The notes under the pieces: model-generated
Databases searched by the model: none
What the model was told of the DNA's origin: nothing
The model's input: the letters and a program-made list of their open reading frames with translations, nothing else
Translations under genes and position numbers: made by a program
Source of the DNA: Halocaridina rubra
Lineage: Eukaryota > Arthropoda > Malacostraca > Decapoda > Atyidae
Assembly (NCBI GenBank): GCA_037179515.1
Contig: JAXCGZ010011590.1
Span: forward strand, 5,001 to 69,000
Direction: 5' to 3'
Length of the DNA stretch: 64,000 nucleotides
In this document: piece after piece, positions 1-13,345 of the stretch
How positions within the stretch are numbered: position 1 is the stretch's first letter
Layout: each line of letters begins with the position of its first letter

Positions 1-2250
1 AGAAAAAACATTCAAAGTATAGAAGACCCAGAGATATGGAGGACTAGGCCCTGGGATGACTATAGATCCACTTTATGAAGGATGATAGGTCATAAGAATT
101 AGGAAAAAACAGAAGAAGGAAGAGAGTTCCAGAGTCTGGAGGTAGTCGGGAAGAAGCAGTCGCTGCACTGACCAATCAGCGAGCTCCAAATCTCCACACA
201 GTACCTGTGAGATGAGGCCGCTTGGCGAGTGTTAAGCGGCCTCGGCAGTGGGGGAGGGATGCAATTTGCCAACTCATCAGAGCAGCAATGGAACTAGTAG
301 TGACAGAAAAGAGAAAAGGAAGATACCTTACGGCAAAGAGAGAGAGAATCCAGATTAGAAGTAAGAGAAGGATCATTAATGAGTCTGACTGCCTTAGATT
401 CAACCATATCAAGGAGATATGTATAAGAAGAAGCACTAAAGATGTATGAGCAGTATTCTAAGCAGGGACGGATAAGACCTTTATGAATTTTAAGTAGCTG
501 TAAAGAGGAAAAATAATAACAGAAATTAAACAAAACCACCAATTTTTTGGATGAAGATTCAGAACTTTAGATTATGTGATTCCTCCAAGACAAGTTAGAG
601 GCTATATGGATTTCTTATATGTTGATAGAAATAAAGGGGTAAATTTCATTATTTTCGAAAATAATAAGGTTATAAGGAGGAGAAGATAAAGAGATAGCCT
701 GAAACTGTGTATTGGAGGCATTGATTTTAGCTAGATTTTGAGTGCCCCACTCAGATACCCTCTGAGTGATGCGAGATTGCTTACGAGTAGCAGATGAAGG
801 TTGTGAAGAAAAGGCAGAGGAAAAATGAAGGGCAGAATCATCAACAAAGGCATGAAGAAGAGAGGAAGATGGGGATTGTAGAAGATCATTGATGAAGAGA
901 AGGAAGAGAGTAGGTGAAAGAACAGAACCCTGTGGAACACCACTGGTAACAAAGAATGGGCTAGATGTCGCACCATCAACAACTACAGATATGAAGCGGT
1001 CAAAAAGAAAACTGAAAATCAGAGAACAGAAAGAAGGGGCAAAGCCATAGGCAGGGAGTTTGGCCAACAGAGCCTTTTGCCAGACTCTGTCAAAAGCCTT
1101 AGAGATATCAAGGGCGATGACAAAGGATTCCCCATAGTTCCTCAGAGAAGATGACCATACATGAGTAAGATAGGACATGAGGTCACCAGTGGATCTTGCC
1201 TTGCAGAAGCCGTACTGGTGATTGGAGATAAGTGAGTTAGATTCATGGCGTTTCTTTAAGTGAGCATTGAGCAAAGTTTTGGAAACTTTAGCAATAGAGG
1301 AGGTTAGGGCAATAGGTCGGCAGCTTGAAGGAATAGAGCGGTCACCCTTGTTAGGAACAGGTTGAACTAGAGCATGCTTCCAAGATGAAGGATAGATACT
1401 GGTTGACAGAATGAGGCAAAAAAGGATGGCAAAGCACGAAAGCCAGTTCATCTGTAAACTCCTTAAGGAACCTTGCAGGAATTCCATCAGGACCAGATGC
1501 CTTGTTCGTCATTTGCGAGCGAAGAACCTCATGAACTTTGCATGAAGAAAGGATAAGGGAGGGCATAGGGTTAGAGAGGGGTAAAGATTGAGGAACATGT
1601 GCACTGGATGCGTTTATATAGGAGTTGGCAGAAAAATGAGAGCCAAAGAAAGTGGCATTGTCAGTGGGAGAGCAAGCTATAGAACCATCAGAACGAAAGA
1701 GAGGGTGAAAGCTTGAGTTGCAGAAGTTTTTGAGAGGTTTTTGGGTAAGGACCAAAAGCATTTGTCAGTGGGAGAGGAGTTAAGGTAACCAACTTTCCTA
1801 CATATAAAGGAAGCCTTAGACCTTCAAATCTGAGCAGTACAGCGATTCCTATCAATAATAAAAGCAGAGCTAGTTAAATTGGAAGGAGAGGCTTGGTAAG
1901 ACTGGTGTGCCTGATTCCTGGCCTGGATAGTCATGGAGCAGGCACAGCTAAACCAAGGTTTAGAGAGAGAGAATGTTTTTGTAGAAGAGGGGATGTATGC
2001 CTTCATTCCAAACGTCATTATCTTGGCAACTTTAGAGCTACCTGATTAGGGTTGTGGGACCAAAAGCAGTAATCATCCCATGGGAGGTCAAAGAGGAAGT
2101 TACGCAAATTTTCATGTTGGGTGCGCTCAAAGTGCAAAGGGGCAATGAGTAGGAGGGATTGGTGGAGAGGGAGTGAATATGGATGATATGGAGATCAGAG
2201 AATGGTCAGAATTGCCAAGAGGGGAAAGCACAGAATATGAGTAGTTTGTG
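1..2250 (-). mobile_element. I/Jockey-type non-LTR retrotransposon, 5'-truncated
   Basis: Minus-strand retrotransposon remnant that runs off the left edge. Read on the minus strand it begins near 2245 in the end of the endonuclease domain (GNSDHSLISI at about 2190-2216, the SDH catalytic motif). It continues through the endonuclease-RT linker and the RT core to the C-terminal region near 20-540. It is clearly a different family from the CR1-like copies to its right: the RT catalytic box is FVDD, not FADD. Its 5' part stops abruptly at a short TG run where the tail of copy c1 begins. No tail or target-site duplication is visible. Assignment to the I/Jockey group is from family knowledge and is moderate. 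Confidence 0.75.
20..2220 (-). pseudogene. Endonuclease-reverse transcriptase ORF2 remnant (I/Jockey type)
   Basis: Broken coding region for a target-primed reverse transcriptase. Pieces in order on the minus strand are: endonuclease end with SDH (about 2190-2216); linker (1824-2018); pre-RT segment with NKASGPDGIPARFLKE (1351-1761); RT core (615-1487); C-terminal part with GLIRPCLEYCS (294-542); and an end segment with FFPTTSRLWNSLPSS near 100-150. In the RT core I see the RPIALTS motif, ALDISKAFDRVW (motif A Asp), [14 protein letters not shown] (motif B) and FVDDSALH (motif C). The pieces lie in different frames, with a shift near 1400-1490 and stops near 615 and 1820, so it is not translatable as one protein. 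Confidence 0.75.
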
Positions 2251-2342
2251 TGTGATTACCTAATTGTAATTACCTAAGTGTGTTTACGAGAAAGAGCCCA
2301 ACGCTCGTATCTTCCCGTCTCCTCATCGGTTCCATTTTATAC

Positions 2343-5160
2343 TTAGTGATACTTATCATACCTGTCCTTAAAACTATTGATTGAGATAGCATTAACTACC
2401 TCCTCGCTTAGCCAATTCCAATTATCAACTACTCTTACACTGAAAAAGTATTTCCTTACATCCTGCAAAGAAGTTTTCTTACGAAGCTTCAAACTATGAC
2501 CTCTAATTCTAGAGTCTGCCATATCAAAAATATCGATCCCTACCCACTCTATCAAAATTATGAAGGAATTTAAAGACTGTCACCATATCCCCCCTCAATC
2601 TTCTAGCTTTCTTGTGATGGTAAGTCTTCCTCTCATCATAACTGTGATTGTGTATTTCTGGCACCAGTTTCGTGGCATGTCTTTGAACTTTTTCAAGCTT
2701 AGCTATGTGCTCTTCCAAGTGCGGATTCCAAAAGGGGCTGCATATTCAAGTTTTGGCCTCACATAGGTTACATAAATATTTCTGAACATTTCCTTATCCA
2801 TGTGCAAAAAGGCTATCCTTACATTTAATAAGAAGGAATATGCAGCCCTTACTATGTCATTTATATGTATTTCTGGAGACAAATCTGCCAGTATGTTTAC
2901 TCCTAGATCTCTCTCATTTTCTGTCTCTTGAAGTTGTACTCCAACCACCGAGTAATCAAGCTTGGGCCTTCTTGCACTTGTACCCATTCTCATTGAATTA
3001 CATTTTGAAGCATTGCATTTCATTAGCCACTTTTCTGACCACTCATGCAGATTATTTAGATCTCCCTGAAGTTCTTTACCATTGTTCTCGTTTCTTAATT
3101 TCGTCAAATTCTTTGCATCATCTGCAAACATATTCATGAATGCATTTACAGACTCTGGTAGGTCATTTACATATACAATGAACAAAAGTGGCCCTAAACC
3201 TGAACCCTGTGGAACTCCACTACTAACTCTTCTCCATTCAGACACTGAGTGTCTTACTCTAACCCTCTGTTCCCTACCTTCTAAGTAAGATTTTATCCAT
3301 TCCAAGACATTTCCACCTATTCAAGCCATTGCTTGCAGCATCCTAATAAGTCTCCCATGTGGAACAGTGTCAAAGCTTTCTGGAAGTCTAGGAATATGCA
3401 ATCTGCCCAGCCCTCTCTTTCCTATAAGATTCGTTTACCTCATCATAATATTCTAATATGTTTGTTACTGTTGATCTACCTTCTCTGATGCCATGTTGCC
3501 TCACTGACAAAAAGTTGAAGGATTCCAAGTGAAGAAAGATATGTTTCCTTAGTAGTTTCTCCATAACTTTGCAAACTATGCTGGTCAAGGAAACTGGTCT
3601 ATAGTTTTGAGCCGAATCCCTCCTTCCCTTTTGGAAGATAGGTATCATGTTTACTTGTTTCCAGCATCTTGGAATCTCCTCTGACCCCAGTGACTTTTTA
3701 AATATGATACTTATTGCCTCTGATATTGAGTTTTTGCATCTTTTAAGTACATGAGGGGATATATCATCAGGACCTGTAGTTTTGTGGACATCTAAATCCA
3801 TCAGCGCTTTCCATACCTCTGTGGCTGAAAGGTTGATGTTCTCTAATACAGGCCAGTGAGTTCTATCTCTGCAATCTGAGGGGATGGGGTATTTTCTACT
3901 GTAAATACTGACTGACACTCCTTGTTCAATTCATTACAGATCTCTTCATCAGTCTCAGGGATACTGCCATCCACTCTCTTAAGCCTTAAAACCTGTTCTT
4001 TTACCTTCAGTTTTACACTGATAAAGCTGTGGAAAAGCTTGTGATTTTCTTTAGAATTCCTCGTGATGTCCCTTTCCAAGTCTCTCTCTGCCTCTCTTCT
4101 TTTACGTACGTAATCATTTCATGCTCTTTTGTAGGTTTGCCAGGCATTTATGTTTTTTCTCCTCCTATACCTTTTCCAGCATTTGTCTCTCCACTCCTTA
4201 GCTCTTTTACACTCATTATCGAACCATTTTTCTCTGACATGAATTACACCTACTTTGGTGACAGGTATGCCACAATCTACTATCTTCCCATATTTCTCAC
4301 AAAGGATGTCGTACATTTCTTGTACAGATTTGTTGTAAAATAAGGTTCTCTAGTCAATAACTGCAAATAGCTCATTCATATTGATGTAATCTCCTTTCGG
4401 ATAGTTCTCCTCATGTCCTCAGTGCCTCTACTTTCAGGCAGAATATCTTCAATGATATACTCCATCAACAACACACAGTGGTCACTCTTTCCAATTGGTG
4501 GTTCATACTCAACTTTTTTCAATATCCAATACATTATCTCTGAATTCTAGATCAAGAATTGATGGCTCATCCCCACCCCTGGCCCTTGTTGGTTCCATTA
4601 CATGTTGGTGTAGGAAATTCCCCTGTACGCAATCTAGGAATCTTGCCCCGAATGAGTCCTCACAACTGTGTGGGTCAAGATTTATTAAAGTTATCTCTTT
4701 ATGATTAAAGTCTCCCATAATCAAAATACTACATATTCTCTCCCGTGCCATGTTAACAACTGAGTTTAAGACTTCAATAGTACCTATATGACTTTCCTCA
4801 TAAACTTCTAGTCTATTTTGGTTCCTTGGTGGGTTATATACAACAGTTATTATAATGCTCTCTGACCCAGTATTTATGCGAGCAACAAGAAATTCCTTGA
4901 ACTCACTTTCTATAGCCAAGTTTATTTTTTCAACTTGAATCCCTTCACTTATGAGCAGTGCTATCCCTCCACCAGTCCTCTCAGATCTTTCAACTCTTAA
5001 TATTCTGAAGCCCTTAGGAAACAGTGACACTGTTTATGTCCTCACTCAACTTAGTCTCTGTAATTGCTACTATATCTGCCTTACTGTTGTGAATCCTATC
5101 TCTTAATTCTACTGCCTTACCAGCTAATCCATCAGCATTTATTTATAACAATCTTAATGA
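2343..5160 (-). pseudogene. ORF2 (endonuclease-RT) of copy c1, broken
   Basis: APE endonuclease plus reverse transcriptase of a target-primed retrotransposon. Endonuclease pieces lie at 4509-5160 and contain LIMGDFNHKEI. The linker is at 3843-4343. RT pieces are at 3388-3918 (TGPDDISPHVLK, NYRPVSLTS) and 2703-3305 ([23 protein letters not shown]); the C-terminal part is 2343-2718. Several frameshifts and stops separate them, for example near 3305, 3388 and 4119. The B motif has GSG where the other copies have GSV. Not functional. Confidence 0.8.
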
Positions 5161-5164
5161 GACC

Positions 5165-5672
5165 CCATTCCCTGATCTTCTATCATTATCTTCTTTATCT
5201 CCCCTTTGTCTGGAAGAACTCTGACATGAAAATTTTTCTTCTCTTCTTCATTTCTTTCCTCATTTAAACTTCTTGCCTATTGCAACAAGTTTTTTATCAT
5301 TCCCATCTCTTCCTGTGTTGTGTATCATCTAATAAACACTTCTTTAAATTCTTGAATTTCTTTTAAACTTTTATTTCTCATCAAAATATCTATACATGTT
5401 TCCTCTTTCAAAAAGGTTACTTTTGTTGGTCTATGCTTTCCTTCCCTCTAATATTTGCCTATTTGGTGAATGCTTACAATATCCTCAGGACCACAAACTA
5501 CTCCAGTCTTTCTAATCAGGTCTACAACCCTAGCTTTATGTTCTTCAAGTCTCCAATGCCATGTTGGCTCCTGGGATTCACTTACGGCTGAGATTACCAC
5601 TGTCTTCTATTTATCAAGTGCCTGCGTAATCAGTGGATTTATCCTTTCCATCACAACGTCTTTCATTTTTTC
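5165..5672 (-). pseudogene. ORF1 C-terminal remnant of copy c1
   Basis: Remnant of the nucleic-acid-binding ORF1 protein. The 5' part (about 5400-5660) matches the RRM-like domain seen whole in c10 (TVVISG..., GPEDIV.IHQ, RPTKVTF). It continues in the same frame through MRNKSLKEIQEFKEVFIR. That matters because the other copies with this region have a stop here. The -1 heptamer AAATTTT (sense strand) occurs at 5229-5235, near the start of the overlap with ORF2. Stops elsewhere show decay. Confidence 0.6.
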
Positions 5673-6414
<742 letters not shown>

Positions 6415-6570
6415 TTACCTAATTGTGATTACCTAATTGTGTTTACGGGAAAGAGCCCAAAGCTCGTATCTTCACGTCTCCTCATCGGTTCCATTTTAGA
6501 TTTAGTGATACTTATCATACCTGTCCTTAAAACTATGGATTGAGATAGCATTAACTACCTCCTCGCTTAG

Positions 6571-8325
6571 TCAATTCCAATTATCAACTACTCTTACACT
6601 GAAAAAGTATTTCCTTACATCCTGCAAAGAAGTTTTCTTACGAAGCTTCAAACTATCACCTCTAGTTCTAGAGCCAGCCATATCAAAATATCGATCCCTA
6701 TCCACTCTATCATAACCATGAAGGAATTTAAAGACTGTCACCATATCCCCCCTCACTCTTCTAGATTCGAGTGATGGTAAGTCTAATTCCCTCAGCTTCT
6801 CATCATAACTGAGATTGCGTATTTCTGGCACCAGTTTCGTGGCATGTCTTTGAACTTTTTCAAGCTTAGCTATGTGATTTTTCAAGTGCGGATTCCAAAA
6901 GGGGGCTGCATATTCGAGTTTTGGCCTCACATAGGTTACATAAATATTTCTGAACATTTCCTTGTCCATGTGCCTGAAGGCTACCCTTACATTTGATAAG
7001 AATGCACATGCTGCCCTTACTATGCCATTTATATGTTTTTCTGGAGACAAATCTGCCAGTATGTTTACTCCTAGATCTCTCTCATTTTCTGTCTCTTGAA
7101 GTTGTACTCCAGCCACCGAGTAGTCAAGCTTGGGCCTTCTTGCACTTGTACCCATTCTCATTACCTTACATTTTGAAGTATTGAATTTCATTAGCCACTT
7201 TTCTGACCACTCATGCAGATTATTTAGATCATCCTGAAGTTCTCTACCATTGTTCTCGTTTTTTACTTTCTTCACAATCTTTGCATCATCTGCAAACATA
7301 TTCATGAATGAATTTACAGACTCTGGTAGGTCATTTACATATACAAGGAACAAAAGTGGCCCTAAAACTGAACCCTGTGGAACTCCACTACTAACTCTTC
7401 TCCATTCAGACACTGAGTGTCTTACTCTAACCCTCTGTTCCCTTCCTTCTAAGTAAGTTTTTATCCATTCCAAAACATTTCCACCTATTCTAGCCATTGA
7501 TTGCAGCTTCCTAATAAGTCTCCCATGTGGAACAGTGTCAAACGCTTTCTGGAAGTCTAGGAATATGCAATCTGCCCAACACTCTCTTTCCTGTAAGATT
7601 TGGCTTACCTCATCATAAAATTCTAATAAGTTTGTTACTGTTGATCTACCTTCTCTGAAGCCATGTTGCCTCACTGACAAAAAGTTGAAGGATTCCAAGT
7701 GAAGAGAGATATGTTTCCTTAGTTGTTTCTCCATAACTTTGCAAACTATGCTGGTCAAGGAAACAGGTCTATAGTTCAGAGCCGTATCCCTCCTTCCCTT
7801 TTTGAAGATAGGTATCACATTTGCTTGTTTCCAGCATCTTGGAATCTCCCCCGACTCCAGTGAGTCCTTAAATATGATACTTAGTGATACTGATATTGTG
7901 TTTGCGCATTTTTTAAGCACATGAGGGGATATGTCATCAGGTCCTGTAGCTTTATGAACATCTAAATCCATCAGCGCTTTGCATACCTCTGTGGCTGTAA
8001 GGTTGATGTTCTCTAATACCGGCCCTTGAGCTTCTATCACTGCAATCTGAGGGGGTGGGGTATTTTCTACTGTAAATACTGACTGAAACTCCTTGTTCAA
8101 TTCTTTCAAGATCTCTTCATCCGTCTCAGTGATGCTTCCATCTGCTCTCTTTAGCCTTAAAACCTGTTCTTTTACCTTCAGTTTTCCTCTGATAAAGCTG
8201 TGGAAAAGCTTGGGATTTTCTTTAGCCTTCCTGGTGATGTCCCTCTCATAGTCTCTCTCTGCCTCTCTCCTTTTACTTAGGTAGTCATTTCTTGCTCTTT
8301 TGTAGGTTTGCCAAGCATTTATGTT
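6571..8325 (-). pseudogene. Reverse transcriptase part of ORF2, copy c2 (longest intact RT)
   Basis: The best preserved RT in the window: open from the frameshift near 8325 down to 6571. Visible motifs in order: TGPDDISPHVLKKC, FKKGRRDTALNYRPVSLT, QHGFREGRSTVTNLL, IFLDFQKAFDTVPH (motif A), [15 protein letters not shown] (motif B), MFADDAKIV (motif C with the catalytic Asp pair), WSEKWLMKFNTSKC, and the C-terminal region with VRPKLEYAAPFWNPHLKNHI and TRGDSLKLRKKTSLQDVRK. It ends at NWN by an early stop, about 25 residues short of c4. A single-base deletion in an A run near 8325 (T run on the + strand) separates it from the endonuclease. Confidence 0.88.
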
Positions 8326-9281
8326 TTTCTCCTCCTATACCTTTTCCAGCATTTGTCTCTCCACTCCTTAGCTCTTTTACACCCATTATCGAACCATTTC
8401 TCTCTGGCATGAATTACACCTACTTTGGTGACAGGTATGCAGCAATCTACTATCTTCCCATATTTCTCACAAAAGATGTCATACATTTCGTGTACAGATT
8501 TATTGTAAAATAAGGTTCTCCAGTCAATAACTGCAAAAAGCTCATTCATTTTGATGTAATCTCCTTTCGGATAGTTCCTCCTCATAATCCTCAGTGCCTC
8601 TACTCTCAGGAAGAATATCTTCAATGATATACTCCATCAACAACACACAGTGGTCACTCTTTCCAATTGGTGGTTCAAACTCAATGTTTTCAATATCCAA
8701 CACATTATCTGTGAACACTAGATCAAGTAGTGATGGCTCATCCCCACCCCTGGCCCTTGTTGGTTCCATTACATGTTGGTGTAGAAAATTCCCTTGTACG
8801 CAATCTAGGAATATTGCCCCGAATGAGTCCTCACCACTGTGTGGGTCAAGATTTATCCAATCTATCTCTTTATGATTAAAGTCTCCCATAATCAAAATCC
8901 TACATTTTTTTTCCCGTGCCATGTAAACAACTGAGTTTATGACTTCAATAGTACCTATATGACTTTCCTCATAAACTTCAAGCCTATTTTGGTTCCTTGG
9001 TGTGTTGTATACAACAGTTATTATAATGCTCTCTGACCCAGTATTTATGCGAGCAACAAGAAATTCCTTGAACTCACTTTCTATAGCCAAGTTTATTTCT
9101 TTGACTTGAATCCTTTCACTTATGAGCAGTGCTATCCCTCCACCAGTCCTCTCAGATATTTCAACCTTTAGTATTCTGAAGCCCTTAGGAAAAACTGTGA
9201 CACTGTTTATGTCCTCACTCAACTTAGTCTCTGTAATTGCTACTATATCTGCCTTACTGTTGTGAATCCTATCTTTTAATT
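8326..9281 (-). pseudogene. Endonuclease part of ORF2, copy c2
   Basis: APE-type endonuclease that nicks the target DNA. Visible motifs: GGGIALLISE, LIMGDFNHKEIDWINLD, PSLLDLVFTDN and GKSDHCVLLMEY (the SDH catalytic motif). The N-terminal YTNADG strand is missing because the copy is truncated at 9281. A small insertion near 8583 (RGTEDYEEEL instead of RGTEDMRRNY) shifts the frame after the endonuclease, and a second shift follows near 8325. Confidence 0.85.
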
Positions 9282-9455
9282 GTGTGTGTGTAGGTGTGAT
9301 TACCTAATTGTGATTACCTAATTGTGTTTACGGGAAAGAGCCCAAAGCTCGTATCTTCCCGTCTCCTCATCGGTTCCATTTTAGATTTAGTGATACTTAT
9401 CATAACTGTCCTTAAAACTATGGATTCAGATAGCATTAACTACCTCCTCGCTTAG

Positions 9456-12230
9456 TCAATTCCAATTATCAACTACTCTTACACTGAAAAAGTATTTCCT
9501 TACATCCTGCAAAGAAGTTTTCTTACGAAGCTTCAAACTATCACCTCTAGTTCTAGAGCCAGCCATATCAAAATATCGATCCCTATCCACTCTATCATAA
9601 CCATGAAGGAATTTAAAGACTGTCACCATATCCCCCCTCACTCTTCTAGCTTCGAGTGATGGTAAGTCTAATTCCCTCAGCCTCTCATCATAACTGAGAT
9701 TGCATATTTTTGGCACCAGTTTCGTGGCATGTCCTTGAACTTTTTCAAGCTTAGCTATGTGCTTTTTCAAGTGCGGATTCCAAAAGGGGGCTGCATATTC
9801 GAGTTTTGGCCTCACATAGGTTACATAAATATTTCTGAACATTTCCTTGTCCATGTGCCTGAAGGCTACCCTTACATTTGATAAGAATGCATATGCTGCC
9901 CTTACTATGCCATTTATATGTATTTCTGGAGACAAATCTGCCAGTATGTTTACTCCTAGATCTCTCTCATTTTCTGTCTCTTGAAGTTGTACTCCAGCCA
10001 CCGAGTAGTCAAGCTTGGGCCTTCTTGCACTTGTACCCATTCTCATTACCTTACATTTTGAAGAATTGAATTTCATTAGCCACTTTTCTGACCACTCATG
10101 CAGATTATTTAGATCCTCCTGAAGTTCTCTACCATTGTTCTCGTTTTTTACTTTCTTCACAATCTTTGCATCATCTGCAAACATATTCATGAATGAATTT
10201 ACAGACTCTGGTAGGTCATTTACATATACAATGAACAAAAGTGGCCCTAAAACTGAACCCTGTGGAACTCCACTACTAACTCTTCTCCATTCAGACACTG
10301 AGTGTCTTACTCTAACCCTCTGTTCCCTTCCTTCTAAGTAAGTTTTTATCCATTCCAAAACATTTCCACCTATTCTAGCCATTGATTGCAGCTTCCTAAT
10401 AAGTCTTCCATGTGGAACAGTGTCAAACGCTTTCTGTGAGTCTAGGAATATGCAATCTGCCTAGCACTCTCTTTCCTGTAAGATTTGGCTTACCACATCA
10501 TAAAATTCTAATAAGTTTGTTACTGTTGATCTACCTTCTCTGAAGCCATGTTGCCTCACTGACAAAAAGTTGAAGGATTCCAAGTGAAGAGAGATATGTT
10601 TCCTTAGTAGTTTCTCCATAACTTTGCAAACTATGCTGGTCAAGGAAACTGGTCTATAGTTCAGAGCCGTATCCCTCCTTCCCTTTTTGAAGATAGGTAT
10701 CACATTTGCTTGTTTCCAGCATCTTGGAATCTCCCCCGACTCCAGTGACTCCTTAAATATGATACTTAGTGATACTGATATTGTGTTTGCGCATATTTTA
10801 AGCACATGAGGGGATATGTCATCAGGACCTGTAGCTTTATGAACGTCTAAATCCATCAGCGCTTTGCATACCTCTGTGGCTGTAAGGTTGATGTTCTCTA
10901 ATACCGGCCCTTGAGCTTCTATCACTGCAATCTGAGGGGTATTTTCTACTGTAAATACTGACTGAAACTCCTTGTTCAATTCTTTGCAGATCTCTTCATC
11001 CGTCTCAGTGATGCTTCCATCTGCTCTCTTTAGCCTTAAAACCTGTTCTTTTACCTTCAGTTTTCCTCTGATAAAGCTGTGGAAAAGCTTGGGATTTTCT
11101 TTAGCCTTTCTGGTGATGTCCCTCTCATAGTCTCTCTCTGCCTCTCTCCTTTTACTTAGGTAGTCATTTCTTGCTCTTTTGTAGGTTTACCAGGCATGTA
11201 TGGTTTTTCTCCTCCTATACCTTTTCCAGCATTTGTCTCTCCACTCCTTAGCTCTTTTACACCCATTATCGAACCATTTCTCTCTGGCATGAATTACATC
11301 TACTTTGGTGACAGGTATGCAGCAATCTACTATCTTCCCATATTTCTCACAAAAGATGTCATACATTTCTTGTACAGATTTGTTGTAAAATAAGGTTCTC
11401 CAGTCAATAACTGCAAAAAGCTCATTCATTTTGATGTAATCTCCTTTCGGATAGTTCCTCCTCATGTCCTCAGTGCCTCTACTCTCAGGAAGAATATCTT
11501 CAATGATATACTCCATCAACAACACACAGTGGTCACTCTTTCCAATTGGTGGTTCATACTCAATATTTTCAATATCCAACACATTATCTGTGAACACTAG
11601 ATCAAGTAGTGATGGCTCATCCCCACCCCTGGCCCTTGTTGGTTCCATTACATGTTGGTGTAGGAAATTCCCTTGTACGCAATCTAGGAATCTTGCCCCG
11701 AATGAGTCCTCACCACTGTGTGGGTCAAGATTTATCCAATCTATCTCTTTATGATTAAAGTCTCCCATAATCAAAATCCTACATTTTTTTCCCGTGCCAT
11801 GTTAACAACTGAGTTTATGACTTCAATAGTACCTATATGACTTTCCTCATAAACTTCAAGCCTATTTTAGTTCCTTGGTGTGTTGTATACAACAGTTATT
11901 ATAATGCTCTCTGACCCAGTATTTATGCGAGCAACAAGAAATTCCTTGAACTCACTTTCTATAGCCAAGTTTATTTCTTTGACTTGAATCCTTTCACTTA
12001 TGAGCAGTGCTATCCCTCCACCAGTCCTCTCAGATCTTTCAACCCTTAGTATTCTGAAGCCCTTAGGAAAAACTGTGACACTGTTTATGTCCTCACTCAA
12101 CTTAGTCTCTGTAATTGCTACTATATCTGCCTTACTGTTGTGAATCCCATCTTTTAATTCTACTGCCTTACCAGCTAATCCATCAGCATTTGTGTATAAC
12201 AATCTTAATGAGGCCCCATCCTCTGATCTT
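9456..12230 (-). pseudogene. ORF2 (endonuclease-RT), copy c3, several stops
   Basis: Near-complete ORF2 sequence with discrete lesions: a stop in the linker at 11187 (Trp followed by TAA), a TAG at 10461 just before motif A, a frameshift near 11788 and a TAA near 11868 in the endonuclease. Visible: LLYTNADGLAGKAVELKD at the start, [61 protein letters not shown] and [10 protein letters not shown]. Motif A has a serine for the usual phenylalanine (SQKAFD). It ends early at NWN, as in c2. Non-functional. Confidence 0.85.
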
Positions 12231-12691
12231 CTGTCATTATCTTCTTTATCTCCCCTTTGTCTGGAAGAACTCTGTAATGAAAATTTTTCTTCTGTTCTTC
12301 ATTTCTTTCATCATTTAACCTTCTTGCCTCTTGCAACAAGTTTTTGATCTTTCCCATCTCTTCCTGTGTTCTGTATTGTCTAATGAACACTTCTTTGAAT
12401 TCTTGAAGGTCTTTTAGACTTTTTTTCTCAACAATATTTCACTACATATTTCCCCTCTCTCAAAGGTTACTTTTGTTGGTCGTGGCTTTCCTTCCCTCGA
12501 ATATTTACCTAGTTGGTGTATGTTTACAATATCCTCAGGACCACAAACTACTCCAAGCTTTCTTAACAGGTCTACAACCCTAGCTTTATTTTCTTCAAGT
12601 CTCCCCTGCCATGTTGGCTCCTGGGATTCACTTATGCCTGAGATTACCACTGTCTTCTCCTTATCAAGTGCCTGTCTGATGAGTGGGTTTG
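12205..12691 (-). pseudogene. ORF1 C-terminal half, copy c3
   Basis: RRM-like part of ORF1 (12414-12650), with VVISGISESQEPTWQGRL, VDLLRKLGVVCGPEDIVN and KPRPTKVTFERGE, ending LLRKKV-stop right after an A7 run (12420-12426 as T on the + strand). The remaining ~60-70 residues (12205-12420) follow in the -1 frame: KNLLQEARRLNDERNEEQKK and a C-terminal GPH-stop at 12205. This is an RNA-binding partner of ORF2 by analogy with other non-LTR elements. Confidence 0.7.
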
Positions 12692-12704
12692 TGTGTGTGT
12701 GTGT

Positions 12705-13272
12705 GATTACCTAATTGTGATTACCTAATTGTGTTTACGGGAAAGAGCCCAAAGCTCGTATCTTCCCGTCTCCTCATCGGTTCCATTTTAGACTTAGTGA
12801 TACTTATCATACCTGTCCTTAAAACTATGGATTGAGATAGCATTAACTACCTCCTCGCTTAGCGAATTCCAATTTTCAACTACTCTTACACTGAAAAAGT
12901 ATTTCCTTACATCCTGCAAAGAAGTTTTCTTACGAAGCTTCAAACTATGACCTCTAGTTCTAGAGCCTGCCATATCGAAATATCGATCCCTATCCACTCT
13001 ATCATAACCATGAAGGAATTTAAAGACTGTCACCATATCCCCCCTTACTCTTCTAGCTTCGAGTGATGGTAAGTCTAATTCCCTCAGCCTCTCATCATAA
13101 CTGAGATTGCGTATTTCTGGCACCAGTTTTGTGGCATGTCTTTGAACTTTTTCAAGCTTAGCTATGTGCTTTTTCAAGTGCGGATTCCAAAAGGGGGCTG
13201 CATATTCGAGTTTTGGCCTCACATAGGTTACATAAATATTTCTGAACATTTCATTGTCCATGTGCCTGAAGG

Positions 13273-13274
<2 letters not shown>
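12705..13274 (-). mobile_element. CR1-like copy c4 (3' fragment)
   Basis: Minus-strand 3' fragment of about 570 bp with tail (12705-12734), hairpin (12737-12769) and the last ~155 codons of ORF2 (12794-13261). That reading frame is open and includes YVRPKLEYAAPFWNPHLKK and the full C-terminus ending KDRYDKYH. It is cut at 13274 and followed by (GT)n. Confidence 0.92.
12794..13261 (-). pseudogene. ORF2 C-terminal fragment, copy c4
   Basis: The last ~155 residues of the CR1-like ORF2, downstream of the RT catalytic core. It gives the natural C-terminus of the family (SLSEEVVNAISIHSFKDRYD, then KYH and stop), against which the early stops of c2 and c3 can be seen. No catalytic domain is present, so it is a fragment. 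Confidence 0.85.
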
Positions 13275-13334
<60 letters not shown>

Positions 13335-13345
13335 GTGTGTGTGTG

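Larger units (their letters stand above)
2252..5672 (-). mobile_element. CR1-like copy c1 (ORF1 end + ORF2 + 3' tail)
   Basis: Minus-strand copy. The 3' end is at 2252-2320, with tail repeats GATTACCTAATTGT and the terminal hairpin at 2286-2318. The 5' end fades into a GT/AT microsatellite near 5672, inside the RRM-like region of ORF1. It is among the more diverged copies. It is the only one in which ORF1 reads straight through the A-rich stretch at about 5375-5385, where the other copies show a frame-0 stop. It abuts the I/Jockey element on its left. Confidence 0.85.
9298..12691 (-). mobile_element. CR1-like copy c3
   Basis: Minus-strand copy with the 3' tail at 9298-9327, hairpin at 9330-9362 and 5' truncation at 12691 inside the ORF1 RRM-like domain. 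The 5' junction joins (GT)n through a shared TG. It keeps the whole ORF1/ORF2 overlap region, including the A AAT TTT heptamer (12280-12286, read on the minus strand). Confidence 0.92.

Noticed and set aside
7250..7456. Recurrent 68-codon antisense frame (also near 10135, 14935, 17840, 19818, 28730) and 63-, 65- and 96-codon antisense frames
   Set aside because: They recur because the retrotransposon recurs; each is the complement of a conserved ORF2 stretch and has no independent support.
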